64,000 bases of DNA from Pseudomonas pohangensis (lineage in GTDB: Bacteria; Pseudomonadota; Gammaproteobacteria; Pseudomonadales; Pseudomonadaceae): NCBI RefSeq assembly GCF_900105995.1, contig NZ_LT629785.1, positions 3,348,001 to 3,412,000 of the forward strand. Reading direction: 5' to 3'. Below the pieces are notes generated by a model. It saw only the letters and a list, made by a program, of their open reading frames with translations, had not been told where the DNA came from and ran no database searches. Shown here piece by piece: positions 1-7,939 of this stretch. The position numbers and the translations under genes are program-made. Position 1 is the first letter of the stretch; every line of letters starts with the position of its first letter.

Positions 1-1
1 C

Positions 2-25
2 AAAACGCCCCGTAGGTCGGGGCGT
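2..25 (-). terminator. Rho-independent terminator of the iron-binding-protein gene
   Basis: An 8-bp GC-rich stem (ACGCCCCG pairing with CGGGGCGT, 5-nt loop) lies 24 nt past the leftward stop codon. On the minus strand it is followed by TTTT, the expected uridine tract. Seen directly in sequence; function inferred. Confidence 0.75.
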
Positions 26-49
26 CTGGTGTAGATCTGCGCGGCTGGA

Positions 50-1051
50 TCAGTTCCAGCCGGCGCGATCCATCAGCATGGTCGCCTCGACCTGACGCTT
101 GCCGGCCACTTCCAGCGGAATGCTGTCGGCCTTGAATTCACCCCAGGCCGCCACTTCTGCTGATGGCTGAACTGCAGGGTTGGCCGGGTACTCCTGGTTC
201 AGGCCAGCAAACAGCCCCTGCGCTTCGGCGCTGCTCATCCACTCCAGCAGTGCCTGTGCCGCCTGCGGATGCGGAGCGTACTTGGTGACGCCGGCACCCG
301 ACAGGTTGACGTGCACACCGCGATCCTGCTGGTTCGGCCAGAACAGTTTCACCTGCAGATCGGGGTTCTGCTTGTGCAGTCGTCCGTAGTAGTAGGTGTT
401 GACCAGACCGACATCGCACTGGCCGGCATCGATGGCTTGCAGCAGCGCGGTGTCATCGGCAAACGGATCGGTAGCCAGATTGTTGACCCAGCCCTTGAGG
501 ATTTCCTCGGTCTTTTCCGCACCATGGGTTTCGATCAGGGTAGCGGTCAGCGACTGGTTGTAGACCTTCTTGCTGGTACGCAGGCACAGCCGGCCTTCCC
601 AGTTGGCATCCGCCAGTGCTTCGTAGGTCGACAGTTCTTCCGGAGTGACCCGCTCTGTGGAGTAGGCGATGGTCCGCGCGCGCAGTGACAGCCCGGTCCA
701 GGCACCATTGGCGGAACGGTACTGCGGCGGGATATTGGCTTCGATGGTCGCGGACTGGAGTGGCTGCAGCACGCCCTGCTGTTCGGCCTGCCATAGGTTG
801 CCGGCATCCACGGTAATCAGCAGATCGGCCGGCGTGTTCTGGCCTTCGGCCTTGAGCCGGGCCAGCAACGGCGCTTCCTTGTCAGTGATGAACTTGATCG
901 GCACGCCGGTCTTGGCGGTATAGGCGTCGAACACCGGCTTGATCAGCTCGTCGATACGTGAGGAGTACACCACCACTTCGTCGGCAGCCAGACTTGGCGT
1001 ACTCAACAGACAGGCAGAAAGAGCAACAAACAGCGAGCGATGAAACAGCAT
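50..1051 (-). CDS. Periplasmic Fe(III) ABC transporter substrate-binding protein (FbpA/AfuA type)
   Basis: This is a ferric-binding protein that would hand Fe(III) to an inner-membrane ABC permease. The chosen ATG gives 333 residues and is preceded by GAGG with 8-nt spacing; a longer in-frame start 54 nt upstream has no such support and would bury the signal peptide. Residues 1-22 form a clean Sec signal ending near SLA/ADE. The mature protein opens with VVVYSSR, typical of the family, and carries NTYYYG at 218-223, matching the adjacent tyrosines that bind iron in FbpA proteins. No permease or ATPase gene is next to it inside the window, so it may be an orphan or its partners may lie beyond the left edge. 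A Fur-like box sits just upstream. Substrate iron is family knowledge plus the tyrosine motif. Confidence 0.88.
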   Translation of the reverse strand: MLFHRSLFVALSACLLSTPSLAADEVVVYSSRIDELIKPVFDAYTAKTGVPIKFITDKEAPLLARLKAEGQNTPADLLITVDAGNLWQAEQQGVLQPLQSATIEANIPPQYRSANGAWTGLSLRARTIAYSTERVTPEELSTYEALADANWEGRLCLRTSKKVYNQSLTATLIETHGAEKTEEILKGWVNNLATDPFADDTALLQAIDAGQCDVGLVNTYYYGRLHKQNPDLQVKLFWPNQQDRGVHVNLSGAGVTKYAPHPQAAQALLEWMSSAEAQGLFAGLNQEYPANPAVQPSAEVAAWGEFKADSIPLEVAGKRQVEATMLMDRAGWN

Positions 1052-1084
1052 GGCACCTACCTCGGTCATGATTCTTTTGCGAAT

Positions 1085-1103
1085 GATAGCAAATCTCATT
1101 TGC
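1085..1103 (-). promoter_or_regulatory. Candidate Fur box upstream of the ferric-binding protein
   Basis: Read on the minus strand, this 19-mer matches the classic Fur consensus GATAATGATAATCATTATC at 12 of 19 positions. It contains a perfect GCAAAT-CTC-ATTTGC inverted repeat. It lies about 34 nt upstream of the chosen start, a sensible operator position for an iron-uptake gene. Binding is inferred. Confidence 0.6.
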
Positions 1104-1125
1104 AAAGAGTACCAGTCAGCGCGAT

Positions 1126-2358
1126 TCAGCTCGTCTGCGGCTCCACACGGGCCAGTTCCGGCAAATCGCCGCTCAGGCCGAGCGCCTGACGGACAAACAA
1201 TGCCTTGGCTTCGGGCAGCCCGTTGACCAGACTGAGCCCGGCGTTGCGCAGCCAGCGCAGCGCTGGTGGCGTGGCCTGGAACAGTCGCTCGAAGCTCTCC
1301 ATCGCCGCCATCATCGCCAGGTTGTGCGGCATGCGCCGCCGCTCGAAACGACTGAGCACCCGCTCATCGGCCAGCCGCTCACCGCGCTGCAAGGCATGCA
1401 GCAGCACTTCAGCCAGCATCGCCGCATCGAGAAAGCCGAGATTGACGCCCTGCCCGGCCAGCGGATGAATGGTGTGCGCCGCATCCCCGACCAGTGCCAG
1501 CCCCGGCTCGACATAGCGCTTGGCATGCCGCTGGCGCAGCGGGATGCACAGGCGCGGATCAACCTGCAGCACCTGGCCCAGACGCTGCTCGAAGGCCTTG
1601 CCCAGTTCGGCGGCGAAGGCAGCGTCATCCAGCGCCATCAGCTGCTCGGCATGTTGCGGAGTACAGGACCAGACGATCGAACACCAGTGCTGGTCGCCGT
1701 CGCGCTGCAATGGCAGAAACGCCAGCGGACCGTCATCGGTGAAGCGTTGCCAGGCGGTGCGCTGGTGCGGCTTGGCACAGCGCACGCTGGTGACCAGCGC
1801 ATGGTGCAGGTAATCCCACTCACGGGTGGCACAGCCGGCCAGCCGGCGTACCGCCGAGTTGGCGCCATCGGCGGCAATCAGCAAGGGCGTCTGCAATTCA
1901 CGTCCATCCGCCAGCTTGAGCTGCCAGCCTTCGGCATTGCGCCGCAATGCCTCCAGCCGCGCCTCACCGAGCACCTGCACACCACTGGCCAGCAGCTGTT
2001 CGAGCAGGGCATCCTGAATCACCCGGTTTTCAACGATATGCCCCAGCAGTTCGGCATGCACGCTGGCGGCCGAGAAATGGATATTGCCGGTGCCGCTGCC
2101 GTCCCACACCTGCATTTCCGCATAGGGACTGGCGCGCCGGGCGAGAATCCCCTCCCAGGCACCCAGTCGCTCGAGGATGCGCTGGCTGGCCATCGACAGC
2201 GCGCTGACCCGTGGCTCGAAGGGCGTCTGCGGATCGAACGGCTTGACCTGCAGCGGGCCACCATCGAGCAGCAGAATATTCAGCCCGCTGTCCTTCAGCG
2301 CCAGCGCCAGGGCACTGCCAACCATTCCGGCACCCACAATGATCAGATCGGCTTGCAT
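1126..2358 (-). CDS. ubiI: UbiI-type FAD-dependent ubiquinone hydroxylase (VisC)
   Basis: A 410-residue flavoprotein monooxygenase of the UbiH/UbiF/VisC/COQ6 family. The N-terminal Rossmann motif is IIVGAGMVGSALALAL at about residues 6-21, and the second FAD motif is GDAAHTIHPLAGQGVN in the C-terminal half. By family and position beside ubiH it most likely performs the C5 hydroxylation of the ubiquinone ring; assignment to UbiI rather than UbiF is by synteny. Two adjacent ATG codons are possible; GGGAG lies 2 nt before the first and 5 nt before the second, so the second is used. It is the last gene of the leftward ygfB-pepP-ubiH-ubiI operon, with a gap of about 10 nt after ubiH. Confidence 0.88.
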   Translation of the reverse strand: MQADLIIVGAGMVGSALALALKDSGLNILLLDGGPLQVKPFDPQTPFEPRVSALSMASQRILERLGAWEGILARRASPYAEMQVWDGSGTGNIHFSAASVHAELLGHIVENRVIQDALLEQLLASGVQVLGEARLEALRRNAEGWQLKLADGRELQTPLLIAADGANSAVRRLAGCATREWDYLHHALVTSVRCAKPHQRTAWQRFTDDGPLAFLPLQRDGDQHWCSIVWSCTPQHAEQLMALDDAAFAAELGKAFEQRLGQVLQVDPRLCIPLRQRHAKRYVEPGLALVGDAAHTIHPLAGQGVNLGFLDAAMLAEVLLHALQRGERLADERVLSRFERRRMPHNLAMMAAMESFERLFQATPPALRWLRNAGLSLVNGLPEAKALFVRQALGLSGDLPELARVEPQTS

Positions 2359-2371
2359 CATTTCTCCCGGG

Positions 2372-3556
2372 CTATTGAGGACGTATGCCCAGACCCATGG
2401 CCTGACGGGCAAACCAGCGCTTGGCCGGCGGAAACAGGTCAAGACCGAGCAGACCCAGATTGCGCCCGGCGGCCAGCAGCGGCTGGTCATTGGAAAATAG
2501 CCGGGTAACCCGGTCGGAAAAGCCTACCGTAAGATTCTGGTCCAGCGCCTGACGCTGCAGATAAGCCTGCAAGGTAACAAAGTCACCTACCGGCGCCTGG
2601 CTGTCGAGCAGGGTTTCGGCCAGACACAGGGCATCACGCAGCGACAGGTTATAGCCCTGACCGGCAATCGGATGCAGGCTGTGCGCCGCATTGCCGAGCA
2701 GCACCAGATGCGGACGCACCTGCTCGCTGGCTTCGATCAGTTGCAACGGATACAGATGGCGACTGCCTACCTGCTTCAATGCGCCCAGCCGGTAACCGAA
2801 CACCTGCTGCAGCTCGGCGAGAAACTCGCGGTCACCCAGCTGCAGCAAGCGCTCTGCATCCTTGCCCGGACGCGTCCAGACCAGCGCACAGCGGTTATCC
2901 GGCAACGGCAACAGGGCCAGCGGGCCTTCTTCGGTGAAGCGCTCGAAGGCCTGCCCGGCATGGGCCTCAGCCGGGGTGATATTGGCGATCAGTGCGGTCT
3001 GCCGGTAAGGCGTGGTCTGCACGGCAATGCCCAGCTGCTCGCGCAGCCCCGAGCGGCCACCGTCGGCCAGCACAGCCAGGTCGCAATCCAGAGTGCTGGC
3101 GTCATCCAGGGTCAGCCGGTAGCCGTCATCCAGCGCTTCCAGCGCATCAACCTGCGCCGGGCAGCGCCACTCGACCACTGCAGGGTCGAGCGCACGCCAC
3201 AGGCACTGGCCGAGCCAGGCGTTTTCCACCACATAACCGAGGGCCGGCACGCCTTCTTCCGCTGCGGTCAGGCGGGTTGCACCAAAGCGGCCACGCTCGG
3301 AGACATGGATCTGCGCAATCGCCGCCACATGCCGGCTGAGCTCCGGCCACAGGCCGAAGCGCTGGTAAATCTGCTGGGTGCCATAGGACAGCGCCGAGGA
3401 GCGTGCGTCGTAACTGGGCTGATAGCTGTTGCCGGGGGCAAACGGCTCGATCAGCACAATCTTCCAGCCGCGCTGGCGGGCACCGTCCTGCAAGGCCAGC
3501 GCCAGGCTGGCGCCAACCAGGCCACCGCCGATGATCGCCAGCTGCACGCGGCTCAT
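2372..3556 (-). CDS. ubiH: UbiH, FAD-dependent ubiquinone-biosynthesis hydroxylase (C6)
   Basis: A 394-residue FAD monooxygenase starting MSRVQLAIIGGGLVGASLALAL, a GxGxxG dinucleotide fold. The second FAD motif reads GNAAHSLHPIAGQGYN; the GNAA in place of the usual GDAA is characteristic of UbiH, which separates it from the neighbouring UbiI (GDAA). It should hydroxylate 2-octaprenyl-6-methoxyphenol on the cytoplasmic face of the membrane. Its ATG overlaps the pepP stop as ATGA, so translation is coupled to pepP. Confidence 0.92.
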   Translation of the reverse strand: MSRVQLAIIGGGLVGASLALALQDGARQRGWKIVLIEPFAPGNSYQPSYDARSSALSYGTQQIYQRFGLWPELSRHVAAIAQIHVSERGRFGATRLTAAEEGVPALGYVVENAWLGQCLWRALDPAVVEWRCPAQVDALEALDDGYRLTLDDASTLDCDLAVLADGGRSGLREQLGIAVQTTPYRQTALIANITPAEAHAGQAFERFTEEGPLALLPLPDNRCALVWTRPGKDAERLLQLGDREFLAELQQVFGYRLGALKQVGSRHLYPLQLIEASEQVRPHLVLLGNAAHSLHPIAGQGYNLSLRDALCLAETLLDSQAPVGDFVTLQAYLQRQALDQNLTVGFSDRVTRLFSNDQPLLAAGRNLGLLGLDLFPPAKRWFARQAMGLGIRPQ

Positions 3557-4902
3557 GCCGGCAGGGCCTGCCCGGCCATGGTGACTGCCGGCCCCATCAG
3601 CGCCTCGATCTCGGCCACCTGTTTCGGCACAGCACTGGTGAGTATCTCGCAGCCGCCTTTGGTCACTACCACATCATCCTCGATGCGCACGCCGATGCCG
3701 CGCCACTTCTTCGCCACGCGCTCGTCATTGGCCGGAATGTAGATGCCCGGCTCCACGGTCAGCGCCATGCCGACTTCCAGCTCGCGCCATTCGCCGCCGA
3801 CCTTGTAGTCACCGACGTCATGCACATCCATACCCAGCCAGTGACCGGCGCGGTGCATGTAATAGGCCTTGTAGCCCTCATTGGCGAGCTGCTCCTCGAG
3901 GGTTCCGCCGAGCAGACCGAGCTCGATCAGGCCGCTGACGATCACCTGCAAGGTGGCCTCATGTGCCTCGTTCCAGTGGCGGCCGGGGGCGATCACTGCG
4001 AAGGCCGCTTCCTGGGCCTTGAGCACCAGCTCGTAGATGGCTTTCTGTTCCTGACTGAAACGGCCATTGACCGGAAAGGTACGGGTGATGTCACTGGCGT
4101 AGCAGTCGATCTCGCAGCCGGCGTCGATCAGCACCAGATCGCCGTCCTTGAGCAGTGCATCGTTCTCGCGGTAATGCAGGATGCAGGCATTGCGCCCGGC
4201 GGCGACAATCGAGCCATAGGCCGGCATCTTCGCCCCGCCCTTGCGGAACTCGTAATCCAGCTCGGCTTCCAGATGGTATTCATAAAGTCCGGCACGGCTG
4301 GCCTGCATGGCACGGATATGGGCGCGCGCAGAAATTTCCGCAGCCGCCTTCATCACCTTCACTTCGGCTGCGCTCTTGTACAGGCGCATGTCGTGCAGCA
4401 GGTGATCGAGGGCAACAAACTCGTTGGGCGGCTGCGCGCCCTGGCGCGCCTTGGAGCGGATCACATTGATCCAATCGACCAGATGGCGGTCGAACTCCGG
4501 ATTGGCACCGAGGGCGTAGTAGACACGTTCACGGCCCTCGATCAGCCCGGGCAGGATGTCGTCGATATCGCCAATCGGAAAGGCGTCATCGGCCGCAAAC
4601 TGGCTGATCGCGCCGTCCTGGCCGGCACGTAGGCCGTCCCACAATTCACGCTCCGGATCGCGCTCGCGGCAGAACAGCACGAATTCGCCATGGGCCCGAC
4701 CGGGAATCAGCGCCATCACCGCTTCCGGCTCGGGAAAGCCGGTCAGGTACTGGAAATCACTGTCCTGCCGGTAGATGTGCTCGACATCGCGGTTGCGGAT
4801 ATACACCGGCGCCGCCGGCAGGATGGCAATGCTGTTGGGTTCCATCTGCGCCATCAGCGCCTTGCGCCGCCGGGCATATTCGGTCTTGGGTATGCGCAAC
4901 AT
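3553..4902 (-). CDS. pepP: Xaa-Pro aminopeptidase PepP
   Basis: A cytosolic metallopeptidase of 449 residues that removes N-terminal residues preceding proline. The pita-bread metal ligands are all in place: D260 (LVLIDAG), D271 (SDITRTF), H354 (HRAGHWLGMD), E384 (TVEPGIY) and E408 (VRIED), with spacing practically identical to E. coli PepP. The N-terminal domain (1-170) is the usual aminopeptidase-P domain. GGAG lies 4 nt before the ATG. It sits between ygfB and ubiH in one leftward operon; the 4-nt overlap with ubiH suggests co-translation. Confidence 0.95.
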   Translation of the reverse strand: MLRIPKTEYARRRKALMAQMEPNSIAILPAAPVYIRNRDVEHIYRQDSDFQYLTGFPEPEAVMALIPGRAHGEFVLFCRERDPERELWDGLRAGQDGAISQFAADDAFPIGDIDDILPGLIEGRERVYYALGANPEFDRHLVDWINVIRSKARQGAQPPNEFVALDHLLHDMRLYKSAAEVKVMKAAAEISARAHIRAMQASRAGLYEYHLEAELDYEFRKGGAKMPAYGSIVAAGRNACILHYRENDALLKDGDLVLIDAGCEIDCYASDITRTFPVNGRFSQEQKAIYELVLKAQEAAFAVIAPGRHWNEAHEATLQVIVSGLIELGLLGGTLEEQLANEGYKAYYMHRAGHWLGMDVHDVGDYKVGGEWRELEVGMALTVEPGIYIPANDERVAKKWRGIGVRIEDDVVVTKGGCEILTSAVPKQVAEIEALMGPAVTMAGQALPA

Positions 4903-4914
4903 GAAACTCCGCCG

Positions 4915-5469
4915 TCAGTGGATGGAAGGTTTGGACTCTGCCGGCGCGGTCTTGCCGCACTCGGTGAACAGCAACAGCGGCGCGACCCGCAGATATTCCA
5001 TGACTTCCATGTAATCGCTTTCGCCGTCTTCCGATTCTTCCAGCGCGCTCTGCACCTGGGCGATGGAGGCCAGATCCTGCAACACTTCCATGGCTTCGCT
5101 GCTCAGGGCCTGATCGGCGATGGCCATGCCGAAGCCGTTGAGAAAGCCCTGGCACCATTCGCCCAGTGCCTGAGCCCGCTCCGGCAGGGCCGTCTCATCA
5201 GTTGGCAGCAACAAGACAACGGCCATTTCCGTGCCGGTCAACTCGCCACGTACCATCTCCTGCAGGCCGATCAGCGCCTGGCGCAGGTTATCCGGCAGGC
5301 TGTCGCCCAACAGTTCGGCTGCATCCTCCAGCCAAGGTGCGGAATCGAAACCGGCACCGCCACAACTGCGGCCAAGCAACAGCCCGTGCAGCTCGGCAGG
5401 TGAAACCGGCTGGCCACTGGTAGCCAGCAAGCTGGCAAAAGAAAAATACGCTGAATTTGCATTAGGCAT
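4915..5469 (-). CDS. YgfB/YecA family protein (UPF0149)
   Basis: A 184-residue acidic, mainly helical cytoplasmic protein of the UPF0149 (YgfB) family. It shows the family's central signature around GEWCQGFLNGFG (about residues 103-114), and it is first in the operon with pepP, as in other gammaproteobacteria. Molecular function is not certain; YgfB of P. aeruginosa has been linked to antibiotic tolerance through regulation, which is family knowledge and not visible here. The ribosome-binding site is weak. The gene is divergent from the zapA unit. Confidence 0.85.
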   Translation of the reverse strand: MPNANSAYFSFASLLATSGQPVSPAELHGLLLGRSCGGAGFDSAPWLEDAAELLGDSLPDNLRQALIGLQEMVRGELTGTEMAVVLLLPTDETALPERAQALGEWCQGFLNGFGMAIADQALSSEAMEVLQDLASIAQVQSALEESEDGESDYMEVMEYLRVAPLLLFTECGKTAPAESKPSIH

Positions 5470-5562
5470 GGGTAACTAGGCGCAACCGTACGCGATGTCT
5501 AGAATGAGGGCTGGTATCCTAGCATCGGCAGGCGCGCCAAGACCATCGACGCGCTGCCCGGT

Positions 5563-5591
5563 TTGACCCCCACCCGGGAGCGTTCTATATA
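5563..5591 (+). promoter_or_regulatory. Sigma-70 promoter of the zapB-like/zapA unit
   Basis: TTGACC (5563-5568), a 17-nt spacer and TATATA (5586-5591) form a good sigma-70 promoter. Predicted transcription starts near 5598, about 29 nt before the first ATG. Confidence 0.7.
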
Positions 5592-5626
5592 GTCCCCGGT
5601 CACGCAACGGCCAAAGTAGAGAGTCC

Positions 5627-5836
5627 ATGGAAGACGCCGATCTGCAAAAACTCACAGCCAGATTCGAACTGCTGATCCAGCGTCTCGAACAGCTGAAGGC
5701 GCACAACCGGCTGCTACTGGCCAACGAAAAGGCCTGGCGCGAAGAGCGCGGGCAGCTGATCGAAAAAAATGAACTGGCTCGGCAAAAAGTGGAATCGATG
5801 ATTCTGCGCCTGAAAGCCCTGGAGCAGGACACATGA
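5627..5836 (+). CDS. Small coiled-coil protein, TIGR02449 family (ZapB-like)
   Basis: A 69-residue protein that is almost wholly heptad-like helix (LQKLTARFELLIQRLEQLKA through MILRLKALEQ). Such small coiled-coil proteins upstream of zapA are conserved in pseudomonads and are classed with TIGR02449; a ZapB-like role in bundling the division ring is a plausible inference only. Its stop overlaps the zapA start as ATGA, so the two are translationally coupled. GAGAG precedes the ATG. Confidence 0.8.
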   Translation: MEDADLQKLTARFELLIQRLEQLKAHNRLLLANEKAWREERGQLIEKNELARQKVESMILRLKALEQDT

Positions 5837-6162
5837 CCCAGAACAAAACCGTCACCGTGCACATCCTCGACAAGGAATACTGCATCGCCTGTCCTGACGA
5901 CGAGCGCAGCAACCTGGAAAGTGCCGCCCGCTACCTCGACGGCAAAATGCGCGAAATCCGCTCCGGCGGCAAAGTCATCGGCTCCGACCGCATCGCCGTG
6001 ATGGCCGGGCTGAACATCACCCATGAGCTGCTGCACAAGCAGGAGCGCCAGGAAAAACAGGTCAGCGTCGCCCGTGACCAGGTGCGCGACCTGCTCGACC
6101 GGGTCAATGATGCACTGACTACGGATGACACTCCGGACCTGTTCAATCCAGCGAAAAACTGA
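5833..6162 (+). CDS. zapA: Cell-division protein ZapA
   Basis: A 109-residue Z-ring-associated protein. The N-terminal part (VTVHILDKEYCIACPDDE) is the FtsZ-binding globular head, followed by the SAARYLDGKMREIR segment and a C-terminal coiled coil (about 60-98), all as in ZapA. It should cross-link FtsZ protofilaments in the cytoplasm. It follows the small coiled-coil gene with a 4-nt overlap and precedes the 6S RNA gene, the common gammaproteobacterial order. Confidence 0.92.
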   Translation: MTQNKTVTVHILDKEYCIACPDDERSNLESAARYLDGKMREIRSGGKVIGSDRIAVMAGLNITHELLHKQERQEKQVSVARDQVRDLLDRVNDALTTDDTPDLFNPAKN

Positions 6163-6206
6163 CAAACCTGCTTACATGCCGTCAGCCGCTTCAGGACCAC
6201 CGTCGA

Positions 6207-6234
6207 TTGCCGGCAGAACGTTTGCAGGTATACT
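6207..6234 (+). promoter_or_regulatory. Sigma-70 promoter of the 6S RNA gene
   Basis: TTGCCG (6207-6212), a 16-nt spacer and TATACT (6229-6234) place the start at about 6241-6243, where recognisable 6S RNA sequence begins. Confidence 0.7.
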
Positions 6235-6241
6235 CGACACA

Positions 6242-6418
6242 GCTCCCTGGTGTGTTTGCCAGTCGGTCATGTCCCTGAGCCGATACGCAAAACCACGGGG
6301 GTTGCACGTTGGGGCAGGTGTGCATGTCCGCCTGACGGAAAGCCTTAACGCCTCCTGCAACCTCCACCTTGAACTTTCGGGTTCAAGGGCTAAACCGACA
6401 GCGGCACCTCCGGGGAGT
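6242..6418 (+). ncRNA. ssrS: 6S RNA
   Basis: This roughly 177-nt region lies between zapA and ygfA, the standard ssrS location, and contains stretches I recognise from pseudomonad 6S RNA: CCCTGGTGTGTT near the 5' end, GTCCCTGAGCCGAT, GCATGTCCGCC, GGAAAGCC, and the strongly conserved CACCTTGAACTTTCGGGTTC hairpin, closing with CGACAGCGGCAC. The RNA mimics an open promoter and sequesters sigma-70 RNA polymerase in stationary phase. The 5' end is set from the promoter and the 3' end is approximate. Confidence 0.88.
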
Positions 6419-6426
6419 CTCCTTTC

Positions 6427-7044
6427 ATGATCAGCGCCGGCACGCTTTCCCGCCCGGCCCTGCGGCGGCAATTGCGCCAGGCCCGGCGCAATCTGAGCCC
6501 GACCGAACAACGCCTGGCCGCCCGCGCACTGTATCGCCAGCTGGCCCAGCACCCGCTGTTCCGCCGCGCGCGCAGCATCGCCCTGTACCTGCCCAATGAC
6601 GGTGAAATTGATCCCGGCCTGTTGCTGCAGGAAGCCTGGCGCCGCGGCAAATCGGTATATATCCCGCGGCTGGCGCGCTGGCCTTCCACACACATGCTGT
6701 TTCAACGGATCAGCCCCGGCGAAACCCTCAAACCCAATCGCTTCCGCATTGCCGAACCGACAGCCAACCGGGCACGTCAGCGCAGCTGCCGGGCTCTTGA
6801 TCTGATTTTCCTGCCACTGGTGGGGTTTGACGAGTTTGGCGGACGTCTGGGCATGGGCGGCGGCTTCTACGACCGCAGCCTGGCCAGCCTGCTGCGCCGC
6901 AAGGACTGGCGTACGCCGCTACTGATAGGCCTGGCCCATGAATGCCAGAAGGTTGACCGGCTGGCCGTGAGTCGTCTGGACATGCCGCTTGCGGCATGCG
7001 TTACCGACCGGCGCTGGTACCGCGCAAGACAAGCAGATCAGTAA
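6427..7044 (+). CDS. ygfA: 5-formyltetrahydrofolate cyclo-ligase
   Basis: A 205-residue cytoplasmic enzyme that converts 5-formyl-THF to 5,10-methenyl-THF using ATP. The substrate and ATP loop GGRLGMGGGFYDR at 138-150 is diagnostic, and the basic N-terminus RPALRRQLRQARRNLS matches the family. It follows ssrS by only a few bases and is probably co-transcribed with it, as in E. coli. Its 3' end overlaps by 7 nt the convergent small membrane-protein gene. Confidence 0.92.
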   Translation: MISAGTLSRPALRRQLRQARRNLSPTEQRLAARALYRQLAQHPLFRRARSIALYLPNDGEIDPGLLLQEAWRRGKSVYIPRLARWPSTHMLFQRISPGETLKPNRFRIAEPTANRARQRSCRALDLIFLPLVGFDEFGGRLGMGGGFYDRSLASLLRRKDWRTPLLIGLAHECQKVDRLAVSRLDMPLAACVTDRRWYRARQADQ

Positions 7045-7172
7045 GCGTGCAGCACTCCAACCTGTTCGGTGGCAGTCTGCCGCTCCCAAAGCGTTTGTGT
7101 GTAGCCTGTGGTGACCACGCCCAGGCCAAACAGAATAACCAGTACCCACAGTAAATCCGGCTTGCGTTTCAT
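7038..7172 (-). CDS. Small single-pass membrane protein (44 residues)
   Basis: Starting at the internal ATG (MKRKPDLLWVLVILFGLGVV), the protein is 44 residues with a positively charged N-terminus, one hydrophobic helix at about 8-24, and a short hydrophilic tail. CTGGAA precedes the ATG at about 7-nt spacing. A longer frame reaching 7295 has a non-membrane N-terminus and no better signal. I do not recognise a family. The positive-inside pattern supports a real protein, with the tail outside. It is convergent with ygfA and overlaps its end by 7 nt. Confidence 0.5.
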   Translation of the reverse strand: MKRKPDLLWVLVILFGLGVVTTGYTQTLWERQTATEQVGVLHAY

Positions 7173-7279
7173 TTTCGTTCCAGAACGGTTTCGCTGAGCA
7201 GTGATGGCGAAAGCAACGTTTATTATTTTAATTTTCTTGCACTGCAGGGCCAGCATACACCGCACAAAGGCCTGACAAC

Positions 7280-7310
7280 GTGAAAAGTCGCACAATTGAC
7301 GCCATATAAT
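7280..7310 (+). promoter_or_regulatory. Likely promoter of the EVE-domain gene
   Basis: A perfect TATAAT (7305-7310) lies 36 nt before the EVE gene start. The best upstream hexamer is GTGAAA (7280-7285) at a long 19-nt spacing, so the -35 is weak. Apart from this the 170 nt between the small membrane-protein gene and the EVE gene show nothing. Confidence 0.45.
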
Positions 7311-7346
7311 TGGCTCACTTAAATCGTAAACAGGAAAAACCCCTAG

Positions 7347-7796
7347 ATGCCCAGATGGTTGATGAAGTCAGAACCGGCAGAGCTGTCCATCCATGACCTG
7401 CAGAGGCTGGGCATGGCGCGCTGGGACGGGGTACGCAATTATCAGGCGCGTAACTTCGTGCGCAGCATGCAGCCAGACGAGCTGTTCTTTTTCTACCACT
7501 CCAGCTGTCCGCAACCGGGCATAGCCGGTATCGCCCGGATCATCGGCGAGTCCTATGCGGACCCGACCGCAATGGATCCGCAAAGTCACTACTACGATGC
7601 CCGCACCAGCGCCGGGAACAACCCGTGGCTGGCGCGCGATGTCGAGTTCGTCGAAGCCTTCCCCGCTATCATTCCCCTGGCGCAGCTGAAAGCCTGCCCG
7701 GCCCTGAGTGAACTGCCGCTGGTGCAGAAAGGCACGCGTCTGTCGGTAATGCCGGTCAGTGACGCACAATGGCAAGCGGTACTCAGCCTGCGCTGA
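7347..7796 (+). CDS. EVE-domain protein
   Basis: A 149-residue single-domain protein opening with WLMKSEP and continuing WDGVRNYQARNF, the hallmark of EVE domains, which are PUA-related folds that bind modified bases in DNA or RNA. Aromatic and polar residues typical of the pocket are present (W-D-G-V-R-N-Y, MQPDELFFFYHSS). The exact ligand is unknown. AGGAAA sits 9 nt before the ATG. It is a lone rightward gene here; the same protein follows ygfA in other pseudomonads. Confidence 0.9.
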   Translation: MPRWLMKSEPAELSIHDLQRLGMARWDGVRNYQARNFVRSMQPDELFFFYHSSCPQPGIAGIARIIGESYADPTAMDPQSHYYDARTSAGNNPWLARDVEFVEAFPAIIPLAQLKACPALSELPLVQKGTRLSVMPVSDAQWQAVLSLR

Positions 7797-7876
7797 GTCG
7801 TATTGGCCATCAGGCTGGCGCCAGCCCCTTGCGCCAGCATCACCTTATGCCGGCTTATCAGGCCCGCCCATGCTGA

Positions 7877-7904
7877 TTGACCCGCTTGAGCGCTGCTCTA
7901 CACT
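7877..7904 (+). promoter_or_regulatory. Sigma-70 promoter of the quinone oxidoreductase gene
   Basis: TTGACC (7877-7882), a 16-nt spacer and TACACT (7899-7904) give a predicted start near 7911, about 29 nt before the ATG. Confidence 0.6.
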
Positions 7905-7939
7905 GCAGCAGTCGATTCACACCAAGGAAATCTCCTGCG

